Assembly: GCA_011800805.1 (NCBI GenBank)
Contig: MPNW01000491.1
Coordinates: forward strand, 81,666 to 93,768
Origin: Hirudo medicinalis
Lineage: Eukaryota > Annelida > Clitellata > Hirudinida > Hirudinidae
Direction of reading: 5' to 3'
Length of the DNA stretch: 12,103 bases
The notes beneath the pieces were generated by a model that did no database searches, was not told the origin of the DNA, and saw only the letters and a list, made by a program, of their open reading frames with translations. Positions 1-6,149 of this stretch are shown one piece after another. Made by a program: the position numbers and the translations under genes. Positions within the stretch are counted from its first letter, which is position 1, and each line of letters starts with the position of its first letter.

Positions 1-224
1 ATTATTAATTCATCACAACAATTCAGTCAATAAATCCATCTCATTACATTCGCTCCATAAGACCGACTCGATACTGTCATTCATTTGAAGTTCCCGAGTT
101 TGCTGAGAAAAATTAAAAACACTGCTTAAAATTTAAGGCTTAAAATGATTCTCAATGTCTCTATTTTATTCCCATTAACGAATAATCCCTGACAAACCAG
201 TGCTATTTCAAAACATATCATCAG

Positions 225-335
225 CTCTACGGGTGGACAATAAACTCGTGTATCAGAAAACAAAATGCTTCTTTGACAAGGAATCATGTTACGTTTGTCC
301 GGCGGGAAAGAAGGGCTTCAATTGTGAATACGCAG
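225..335 (+). CDS. EGF-module gene, internal exon (partial EGF-like, divergent)
   Basis: An exon of 111 nt (37 codons) lies between an acceptor (ATCATCAG, ending at 224) and a donor (CAG/gtgatg, intron from 336). Both borders are phase 1, as in every later exon of this gene. The translation contains CFFDKESCYVCPAGKKGFNC, which has four cysteines with the CPxGxxGxxC ending of EGF or laminin-EGF modules. It therefore looks like the second half of an EGF-like module whose first half is on an earlier exon. Bases 1-224 read as intron, with stops in the continuing frame and no other exon seen. The 84-nt intron to the next exon is very short. The split codon rejoins as GAC (Asp). The exon call rests on phase, cysteine pattern and neighbours; no homologue is recognised. 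Confidence 0.55.
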
Positions 336-419
336 GTGATGGATATTAACTGACCATTTATTAGGCTAATTGTACTTAGTACAATATTTAACGCGAGTAC
401 AACTTGATTGTAATACAAG

Positions 420-548
420 ACTGTAACGAGGAAAATGGACATTGTGCCAGAGAAAAGAGATGCAAAGTATTAGACTTTCAAGGTACGGAACTAGGAATTT
501 GTCTGTGCCCGGTTGGTTTTATTGTGGACGAGAAAATGGAATGTATAG
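420..548 (+). CDS. EGF-module gene, internal exon (six-cysteine EGF-like domain)
   Basis: An exon of 129 nt (43 codons) follows the acceptor TAATACAAG (ends 419) and stops at the donor ATAG/gtgaga (intron from 549); both borders are phase 1. Joined to the previous exon it begins with Asp-Cys and has six cysteines (DC, HC, RC, then ICLC, and EC before Ile-Gly). The C-x-C-P-x-G-F segment is typical of an EGF domain between cysteines 4 and 6. Unlike the later modules it lacks the D-[IV]-D-E-C start, so it is probably not a classical calcium-binding EGF. The downstream intron is 2107 nt, by far the longest of this gene in the window, and it contains the Hox exon. The assignment to the same gene as the later EGF exons is an inference from strand, phase and spacing. 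Confidence 0.7.
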
Positions 549-948
549 GTGAGAATTATTCATTTTTATTTTTTATTAAATACTTGTTTTTATCTTATTC
601 GATGTCCATTCGTACCGGCTACAATGATCAATTCGAACACAAGAATAACCCTAACCCTGACCCTAACCCTACCCAATGACACGTTCTGAGTGACACGGCA
701 GTTATTACAATATCCATTCAAGTAAAATTGTCCTTTATGAGCCTGTCCAAAAAAAAGTTTTGCCCTCATAATGTAATTAACAATGTATTAATGTAATAAT
801 GTGAAAATGTTAGTAATGTGAATTTAATATCACCGATAATACGGACGCCGCACCTTGAGATAAAAGTTTTAAGGTTACTTTGGAAGTATGTGAAGTGTGT
901 CCAAGTCAGTTCGTGCGAAACCATTGTCAATGGTCTTGGTGTCTAAAC
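549..948 (+). promoter_or_regulatory. EGF-gene intron segment that must hold the Hox promoter and 5' UTR
   Basis: This stretch lies between an EGF exon donor and the Hox 5' exon, so it should contain the Hox promoter if the Hox gene is transcribed locally. A telomere-like tract sits at 647-673. TAAT-rich sequence at 769-835 includes AATGTAATTAAC, the same core found in the 29-bp tandem repeat at 3591. An initiator-like TCAGTT occurs at 906-911. No convincing TATA box is positioned for it (GATAAAAG near 858 is about 45 bp upstream), and I do not see a clear DPE. The start site is therefore undetermined. No coding exon is seen here. Confidence 0.4.
647..673. repeat. Interstitial telomere-like (CCCTAA) tract
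   Basis: Four to five imperfect copies of the animal telomere hexamer CCCTAA (TTAGGG on the other strand) are present, one reading CCCTGA and the last CCCTAC. It is too short and degenerate to be a telomere. A second tract of the same kind lies at 3837-3862 in a later intron. Confidence 0.7.
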
Positions 949-1002
949 ATGACGATGTGCTGTTCTATTATCGCAACTTTGAGAATGACTAGCGTTTATT
1001 GA
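949..1002 (+). promoter_or_regulatory. Upstream ORF of the Hox mRNA, stop overlapping an in-frame Hox ATG (TGATG)
   Basis: An ATG at 949 opens a 17-codon reading frame (MTMCCSIIATLRMTSVY) that ends at TGA 1000-1002. The final A of this stop is the first base of ATG 1002-1004, which is in frame with the Hox coding sequence and eight codons before the preferred start at 1026. If 949 lies in the Hox 5' UTR, this uORF could lower translation or favour re-initiation. That it is transcribed is assumed, not seen. Confidence 0.4.
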
Positions 1003-1025
1003 TGGCCATAACATCATCGGCCACC

Positions 1026-1651
1026 ATGAACTCCTACTACAACTACAACAACGAAAACTTCAACAACTTTGCCACTGCATCGGGCTCAATTCCACCATCC
1101 ATCCACGGTCCACCATATCACCAGCCCTTCAACCCGGTACCTTATCATCCTGTCTCCTATTTTGACGGCCAGTCTTCATTCAATTTCGTGCCGTCTCAGG
1201 TAGTGGCCTCCCCAGGGGGTTGCTATGGTTATAGGGCAGGATTCGAAGCCGAGACCAAGGTAGGGTTCAGGGACGGACCAATGGTTCCACTCCCGGAACC
1301 CCAGCAGGAGCAGCACTTCGACGCATTCCAGTATCAGATTGGCTCTTGCTACGGAGAGTTTGACTTGTACGCCTCTCAGCACCATCATCATCATCATCAA
1401 CAGCAACAACATCTCGTTCCGCATCGTCCCCTTCCTCCTCCTCCTCCTCCTCCTCCTCCTCCTGCTCTTCCTCTTCCTCATCATATTCAGCAGCAACAGC
1501 TATTCTTGTCTCAACAGCACCAACAGAAGCAACAAATACTCTCACAACAACAAGCAGATAATCGACTACCTAACATTGAAGAACTCTCTCCCAATCTTAT
1601 AGGGGCAACCAACAGGAACACCCCCTCGACTCCGAGTAACAACAACAACAT

Positions 1652-1686
<35 letters not shown>

Positions 1687-2151
1687 GCATAAGCAACAAC
1701 AGCATCAGCAACAATAGCAACAACAACGCCGTGATAGCCAAGAGCGGCTTGGATTCTGATCCTTGTGGTTCCAACTTACTCTTACTCGGAGAAGGCAGCG
1801 CCGACAGCAGCAATACCTGCGTCGGCGCCTACAAGACGCAACAACCACAACAACCACAACAGCAACAACAACCACAACCACAGCAACAACAACAGCTACT
1901 CAACTGCCATTCCGCTCGGAGTTCAGAATTCTTCCAGTCAAAACCAAAACCATCCTCGCCTCAGAATTCGAAACTCTGGAATTCCCCGAGTCCCGAGTCG
2001 CCTTCGTCGTCCGCTTCGGCTTCCGACGACGACGGTGACAAGGGCGACAACTGCAGTAGCGACAAGGGCGACAAGAGCTCCAAGTCGGATGAAGATTCCA
2101 TGAAGCCGGGCACGCCCGGGATCCCGTACTACCCGTGGATGTCCGTGGTCG
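1026..2151 (+). CDS. Hox gene, 5' coding exon with YPWM hexapeptide (central class, Ubx/Lox2/Lox4-like)
   Basis: This is the first coding exon of a Hox transcription factor, about 375 codons plus one base. ATG 1026 is chosen because it has the context GCCACCATGA and gives MNSYYNYNN, like the M-[NS]-S-[YF] start of many Hox proteins. An in-frame ATG at 1002 would add eight residues. In order there are an aromatic/Pro-rich N-terminus, H6 at residues 119-124 followed by Q4, P10 at 137-146, a Q-rich patch, an Asn-rich tract at about 205-234, a Gln/Pro tract at about 272-290, and a Ser/Asp/Lys-rich linker. The PBC-cofactor hexapeptide follows: YPWM at 369-372 in the context PGIPYYPWMSVVG. The exon ends at a strong donor (GTCG/gtgagt, phase 1), where Hox genes commonly have the intron before the homeobox exon. 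YPWM followed by a small residue, two aliphatics and Gly recalls Ubx (YPWMAIAG) and spiralian Lox2/Lox4, hence central class; the paralogue group is an inference. The homeobox is not in the window. The exon lies within an intron of the EGF gene. Confidence 0.85.
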
Positions 2152-2380
2152 GTGAGTAAGAATAATTAGTAATAATAATAATTTTATTATTCAGTTAATA
2201 ATTATTTCTTTATTACTTTTTCACATTCAGATTCGATATTACACATTCGCTACTGTTCGTAAATATCAAATTATTGACATTAGTCGTTATTAATTTATAA
2301 TGTGGATACGTTAATTGGGAATCTGTCCTAATTTGGATAGTCGTGCAACAATAATAATGATAATGATAATGATGATGATG

Positions 2381-2448
<68 letters not shown>

Positions 2449-2655
2449 CGCATNATTATTGGATGATGGTGATGATGATGATTATGATGGTGATAATAAT
2501 GATGATGCCAATCGGCGACGACGACGATGATAATGGTGACTATGATGGTCATAATGATGAATAAATAATAATAACAATTGTAATAACGATAATATCGACA
2601 ATAATAATAAATAAATAAATATTAATTGTTGATTAAAAGTCCAATCATTTGTCAG
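2152..2655 (+). other. Shared intron: Hox intron 1 start and EGF-gene intron, microsatellite-filled
   Basis: AT-rich non-coding sequence runs from the Hox donor (gtgagtaag at 2152) to the acceptor of the next EGF exon (TTTGTCAG, ending 2655). It is dominated by the AAT/GAT microsatellite described separately. I see no exon and no homeobox-like coding. Confidence 0.7.
2349..2620. repeat. Compound AAT/GAT microsatellite with one undetermined base
   Basis: A nearly pure (AAT)n run covers about 2380-2447. It is flanked on both sides by GAT/AAT-type repeats that continue imperfectly to about 2620. The single N of the window is at 2454, just after the pure run. It marks either an ambiguous read or a place where the assembly was joined or collapsed. 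Both strands give long open frames of Ile/Asn/Asp or Leu/His, which are low-complexity artefacts. Confidence 0.9.
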
Positions 2656-2775
2656 ACATCGACGAATGCGAAAATACCAGCCTTTGTTACAACACGAGTT
2701 TGTGCAAGAACAAGATAGGGTCGTACGAATGTTCCTGCCAGGACGGGTACAAGATGGAGGAGGGGGTGTGCACAG
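2656..2775 (+). CDS. EGF-module gene, exon encoding calcium-binding EGF domain 1
   Basis: A 120-nt exon (40 codons), phase 1 at both ends, lies between acceptor TTTGTCAG and donor ACAG/gtggct. With the G from the previous exon it starts DIDEC, the calcium-binding EGF signature. It continues to CKNKIGSYECSC and ends with the sixth cysteine in GVCTG. The Cys-x-Asn-x4-Tyr-x-Cys-x-Cys pattern matches the consensus for Asp/Asn beta-hydroxylation in calcium-binding EGF domains. All six cysteines are present. The domain is extracellular and probably structural or ligand-binding in a rod of EGF repeats. It is the first EGF exon after the Hox exon, and its acceptor phase matches the Hox donor. Confidence 0.88.
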
Positions 2776-3238
2776 GTGGCTATTGACGTCGTCGTCTTCA
2801 TCTTCAATTTCAATTTTAATTTACGATTTACGCAGCAAAAGAAGCTCGATTGTTGAAATTAATATGTCAAGACTTCTTGATTCTTAATTGAATTCATTCT
2901 TGATTCTTGATTCTTCTTCATTTTACAACATTTTCCATTCATTTTCCCAATGAATTTAACTGGAATGCCAATTTATTTCACACACTTTGCCAAGCTTTGC
3001 GATGCACAAAGTATCTGTCTCTGTACCAGGTTTCTGGCAGACGAGTTTTGTGGGTATCTGAAGTTCAAACTATCGTTTTTATATTATTTTTCTGGCAATT
3101 GTTCTCATGGCAAGGGACTAGGCCTTGTTTTATCTGATCTTTTGTTTTATTAATAATAATAATATTTATTAGGGGTATGGGCCATGTTACATTAAGTGTT
3201 TTAACAGTTTAATTAATTGTTTGGAATCGATTTTTAAG
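2776..3238 (+). other. EGF-gene intron with a lone fragment of the 33-bp repeat
   Basis: This is a 463-nt intron. It is T-rich with several GATTCTT-like words near 2875-2915. At 3166-3185 the sequence TTATTAGGGGTATGGGCCAT closely matches part of the 33-bp minisatellite unit at 4879-5208 in another intron. Open frames across 2907-3153 have no recognisable domain and look like chance. Confidence 0.7.
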
Positions 3239-3376
3239 ACGTTGACGAATGCCAAGAAGAGAGCAGATGCGAAAAGGGAACAACTTCGTGCACGAACCAG
3301 CCTGGAAGCTACACTTGCAAATGTCTTGAGGGATTCACAAGAGACCTCCATCCAGACGATCGAAGCAGATGTTCAG
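3239..3376 (+). CDS. EGF-module gene, exon encoding calcium-binding EGF domain 2
   Basis: A 138-nt exon (46 codons), phase 1 at both ends, lies between acceptor TTTTTAAG and donor TCAG/gttaat. The translation starts DVDECQEESRC, contains CTNQPGSYTCKC and ends RSRCSG. The six cysteines, the D-V-D-E-C calcium-binding start and the Cys-x-Asn-x4-Tyr-x-Cys-x-Cys hydroxylation consensus identify it clearly. The loop between the last two cysteines is long and acidic/basic (about 16 residues). It is in tandem with the neighbouring modules; removing this exon would leave the reading frame intact because it is phase-symmetric. Confidence 0.88.
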
Positions 3377-3590
3377 GTTAATGATAATTATAATAATATT
3401 ATTATAATTATATTATAATAATATTTTTTATATAACTACGTAATAACTATTATAACTAATTAATTAGCAGCAGTAGCAGTATCATTAGTATTATTATGAT
3501 TGCGTTATATTATTATTATTAACATTTGTCATATTTTACAATACATTTTCGTAATAGATAACAATCAATAAATGAGGCTGTAATGCTAAT

Positions 3591-3715
3591 GTGTAATGTA
3601 AATGTAATTAACTGTAAATGTGTAATGTAAATGTAATTAACTGTAAATGTGTAATGTAAATGTAATTAACTGTAAATATGTAATGTAAATGTAATTAACT
3701 GTAAATGTGTAATGT
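3591..3715. repeat. 29-bp tandem repeat, four full copies plus a partial
   Basis: The unit begins GTGTAATGTAAATGTAATTA and ends ACTGTAAAT. Copies start at 3591, 3620, 3649 and 3678, with a 9-base partial from 3707. The copies are almost identical (one G to A change at the start of the fourth), so the array is young or homogenised. Each copy carries one TAATTA core, the generic homeodomain-binding core, so the array presents four such cores at 29-bp spacing. A related AATGTAATTAAC occurs once at about 770, upstream of the Hox exon. Confidence 0.92.
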
Positions 3716-3836
3716 CTTGATGTCATTGAGTTGGACGATACTAATTGTGAATATCACTTTGGATGAAACATTGTTCATAACATGGACCAAACAGTTCAAA
3801 TATTGAAAACCCAAATCCCCCTAAGGGTGGCTATTA

Positions 3837-3862
3837 CCCCCTGCCCTAACCCTAACCCTGCC
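3837..3862. repeat. Second interstitial telomere-like (CCCTAA) tract
   Basis: Two perfect CCCTAA hexamers are flanked by the variants CCCCTG and CCCTGC. It resembles the tract at 647-673 in an earlier intron. The flanks of the two tracts do not look alike beyond the hexamers, so I do not claim a shared mobile element. Confidence 0.65.
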
Positions 3863-3981
3863 CTTCGACCTCAATTGACTGAGGTCAATCCTGAGGTCAA
3901 AAAAATCCTGATAGTGATCCGATGTTTGCGAAAAGAACAACTAAACAGAAGAGTTACATTGTTCTGTAACATTCATTACAG

Positions 3982-4118
3982 ACGTAGACGAATGTGCTAA
4001 GGGCATGCCCTGTGATAACCTCACCAGTATATGCTTGAATGTTTTTGGGGGCTTCGAGTGCATATGTAGGGTTGGCTTTGTTAAGCGAGGTACGGACTGA
4101 ACAGAAAGATCTGTGAAG
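3982..4118 (+). CDS. EGF-module gene, exon encoding calcium-binding EGF domain 3, with one-base frame disruption
   Basis: The exon follows acceptor TTCATTACAG. It opens DVDECAKGMPC and continues CLNVFGGFECIC, with the hydroxylation consensus (Phe in place of Tyr) and five cysteines in frame. In that frame TGA appears at 4098-4100. The expected end of the module, a sixth cysteine followed by Glu and a phase-1 donor (TGTGAAG/gttact, intron from 4119), is present in the next frame: codons from 4097 read LNRKICE. The exon is 137 nt, while the two flanking EGF exons (3239-3376 and 4666-4803) are 138 nt, so one base is missing near 4092-4097. Either the sequence has a one-base error, or the allele is disrupted, or an earlier phase-1 donor (CGAG/gtacgg at 4090) is used, giving a 36-codon module without its sixth cysteine. 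Confidence 0.75.
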
Positions 4119-4665
4119 GTTACTGGTCCAAGATGTCTTGTTAAAAAAATAATTAATTAATATAAATAATAGATTTAATGCGATATAATAAATGTAATTT
4201 ATAAAATGTGATATTACGCAATTAATATGACATGGGTGAATATTTAATTAGGAGAAGAAGGACGAAATGCGTATTTGTAAATTTATTGCTAACTGAAATA
4301 ATGTTATTTAATAAAAATTAAATAAATTTATTATAAATTTATTTTAATTTAATATAATGATTTAATATAATTTAATAAATTTATTTTAATTTAATTTAAT
4401 AATTTAATGTAATTTAATAAATTTATTTTAATTTAATATTAGTATTTAATTTAATATAAATTTATTAATTTAATATTATCATTTGATTTAATATAAATTT
4501 ATAAATATAATATAAATTTATAAATATAATATAAATTTAATATAAATTCATTTTATTTTATTTTAAATACATTTATTTTATTTTAATTCTATTAAATTTA
4601 TTATTAACTGAAATAACGATCGTGAATCTGAAACTCTGTCATGTGACTCATTCACTGATTTCAAG
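4119..4665 (+). other. EGF-gene intron, extremely AT-rich with degenerate repeats
   Basis: This 547-nt intron is almost pure A+T from about 4145 to 4610. It is made of imperfect repeats of AATTTAATATAATTTAATAA and ATAAATTTAT words (for example 4320-4450 and 4470-4540). No exon is seen. Confidence 0.75.
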
Positions 4666-4803
4666 ACATTGACGAATGTCAAGGTACGACCTTCACATTG
4701 TGTCCAAAGGGCGTCGAGTGCACCAACACCCCTGGCTCATATGACTGCACATGTCCAAAGGGCACCAACAAAAGAGTATATTATTTCGTGACAGAATGTG
4801 AAG
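4666..4803 (+). CDS. EGF-module gene, exon encoding calcium-binding EGF domain 4
   Basis: A 138-nt exon (46 codons), phase 1 at both ends, lies between acceptor GATTTCAAG and donor GAAG/gtaaat. It begins [13 protein letters not shown], contains [12 protein letters not shown] and ends with Thr-Glu-Cys-Glu. The six cysteines and the Cys-x-Asn-x4-Tyr-x-Cys-x-Cys hydroxylation consensus are intact. The loop before the last cysteine is unusual: it carries KRVYYFV instead of the common G-[FY] turn after Cys5, where Gly is followed by Thr-Asn. It is a tandem module of the same extracellular rod. Confidence 0.87.
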
Positions 4804-4845
4804 GTAAATTGCTGTATTATAAAATATAATAATATATAACAACTT

Positions 4846-5225
4846 GATTTATGTAGCGCCGTATTAACGGGCGATAGCCATTTATATAGCGCCTTATTAA
4901 GGGATATGGGTCATTTATATAGCTCGGTATTAAGGGGTATGGGCCATTTACATAGCTCGGTATTAAGGGGTCTGGGTCATTTATATAGCTCCATAATAAG
5001 GGGTATGGATCATTTATATAGCGCCATATTAAGGGATATGGACCATTTATATAGCTCCGTATTAAGGGGTATGGGTCATTTATATAGCTCCTTATTAAGG
5101 GGTATGGGCCATTTATACAGCTCCGTATTAAGGGATCTGGTTCATTTATATAGCGCCATATTAAGGGGTATGGGTCATTTATATAGCTCCATATTAAGGG
5201 GTATGGGCCATTTACATAGCGCCTA
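4846..5225. repeat. 33-bp minisatellite, about 11.5 copies, inside an EGF-gene intron
   Basis: Ten full 33-bp units run from 4879 to 5208 (starts every 33 bp: 4879, 4912, 4945 and so on to 5176). A partial unit follows at 5209-5225, and a degenerate copy precedes them at 4846-4878. Units begin CATTTATATAGC[GT]CC and end TTAAGGGGTATGGGC or a close variant. Copies differ at a handful of positions, so the array is diverging rather than freshly amplified. Because 33 is a multiple of three, the + strand frame stays open over the array and reads as an 11-residue repeat (MGHLYSSVLRG); this is a by-product, not a gene. Related pieces occur at 3166-3185 and 10678-10720. The array fills most of the 590-nt intron 4804-5393. 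Confidence 0.93.
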
Positions 5226-5393
5226 TTTCCACTGGAGCCAGTTTGAACAACTAACCACCGGAGAGCTGTTATAGATATTGCTAGAGATATTGTAAAAATG
5301 AATAAAGATAAATTTATACATGTGCATTTATTTTAAAAATAATTAATAATTTGAAAATACATGCTCGAAAAACTGACATTCCAACATTCTCAG

Positions 5394-5522
5394 ACATTGA
5401 CGAATGTGTGGAAATGGACATTTGCAATGTCACGACATCGTTTTGCGTCAACACACTCACTTCATACCTGTGTGCATGTCGACATGGATACGTCAACGTC
5501 AATGACTTTACCTGTGCGATTA
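5394..5522 (+). CDS. EGF-module gene, exon encoding calcium-binding EGF domain 5 (membrane-proximal)
   Basis: A 129-nt exon (43 codons), phase 1 at both ends, follows acceptor CATTCTCAG and ends at donor ATTA/gtaaga. The translation begins DIDECVEMDIC, contains CVNTLTSYLCAC followed by RHGYVNVNDF, and ends TCAI. All six cysteines and the hydroxylation consensus are present, but the usual Pro-Gly-Ser before the Tyr is Leu-Thr-Ser. It is the last EGF module before the membrane exon and is joined to it through a 233-nt intron. Confidence 0.87.
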
Positions 5523-5755
5523 GTAAGAGTGGCTAGGATTCTAACAAAATATATTATTTTATAATTGGCATTATTACTGACTTAATAATTGTTATTGTAT
5601 TGATAAATTGTTGATTTTCATATTGTTCGTGTATAATTTATAAAATGTCTTTCTTGGTATTATCCTTTTTTGATATCATTGATATTATTGAAATACCGAT
5701 TAGTGAAATGTTTCCTATTATCCTATTACTGAAATATTGATTCTGACATTTGAAG

Positions 5756-5958
5756 AGGAAGTTATGGACCTGACGACAACAGAAGAACCTACCAGCACCG
5801 ACATCTTCGAGCACCTCGACAAGTCCTCGAGGAACTTCGTCTATGCAGGCCTAGCGCTGGCGGGCATCTTCACGATTTTAATATCGATTCTCTGCTGCTT
5901 TAGAAAGTGCCAAACACAATCTCCTCCGGCGATGTCCACAATATCGACTTTGTCCTGA
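5756..5958 (+). CDS. EGF-module gene, last coding exon: stalk, transmembrane helix and short cytoplasmic tail
   Basis: The phase-1 acceptor after TTTGAAG (ends 5755) keeps the EGF frame, and the exon reads KEVMDLTTTEEPTSTDIF after joining. A short acidic, Thr/Ser-rich stalk is followed by a hydrophobic helix of about 22 residues (codons 5836-5901, FVYAGLALAGIF to ILCCF). An Arg-Lys-Cys stop-transfer and an 18-residue tail ending STLS precede TGA at 5956-5958. The product is thus a type I single-pass membrane protein with a row of EGF modules outside and almost no cytoplasmic domain. Two cysteines at the inner end of the helix and one after Arg-Lys could be palmitoylated (inference). I do not recognise the family by name; the ectodomain N-terminus is outside the window. 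Confidence 0.82.
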
Positions 5959-6082
5959 CTGTAACTGTAGAATTTTGAATTCGTTCTTTCACAAACTTTT
6001 AGAAAAAATGGTGACCAATCGGTCTGATGTTATTTTTACTCTTTCAACTGCGAACCTGATTAGTTTTTATGGGGACTCAAAT

Positions 6083-6088
6083 AATAAA
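6083..6088 (+). other. Candidate polyadenylation signal of the EGF-module gene
   Basis: AATAAA lies 125 bases after the stop codon, just before a TTA-repeat, and is the first canonical hexamer in the presumed 3' UTR. Later candidates exist, for example AATAAA at about 6340, so the true 3' end is uncertain. Confidence 0.4.
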
Positions 6089-6093
6089 ATTAA

Positions 6094-6096
<3 letters not shown>

Positions 6097-6136
<40 letters not shown>

Positions 6137-6149
6137 CATTATTATTATG
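6097..6149. repeat. (TTA)n microsatellite
   Basis: About 17 copies of TTA occur with one interruption (TCA near 6137). It lies in or just after the 3' UTR of the EGF-module gene. The open frame across it, rich in Tyr, is a repeat artefact. Confidence 0.9.

Larger units (their letters stand above)
3377..3981 (+). other. EGF-gene intron with 29-bp tandem repeat and telomere-like tract
   Basis: This 605-nt intron carries the 29-bp tandem repeat (3591-3715) and a telomere-like tract (3837-3862). Just beyond them are two AGGTCA words at 3882-3887 and 3894-3899, the first also forming a 7-bp inverted repeat with GACCTCA at 3867-3873. No exon is seen. An open frame across 3782-4000 runs through the repeats and the splice acceptor and is not coding. 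Confidence 0.7.

Noticed and set aside
1176..1813. Minus- and alternative-frame open frames rich in Leu, Arg, Glu or Asp over the Hox exon
   Set aside because: They are shadows of the CAN, CCT, AAC and CAA runs in the Hox coding frame.
1763..2103. Plus-strand open frames in the other two frames of the Hox exon
   Set aside because: The Thr- or Asn-rich frames come from the same repeats; only the Hox frame reaches YPWM and a splice donor.
2315..2552. Open frames of poly-Ile/Asp (plus) and poly-Leu/His (minus)
   Set aside because: Translation of the AAT/GAT microsatellite, with an undetermined base inside.
4906..5274. Open frame of 122 codons with an 11-residue repeat (MGHLYSSVLRG type)
   Set aside because: It is the 33-bp minisatellite read in one frame. 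It lies between two EGF exons with matched splice sites, and the openness follows from the unit length being a multiple of three.
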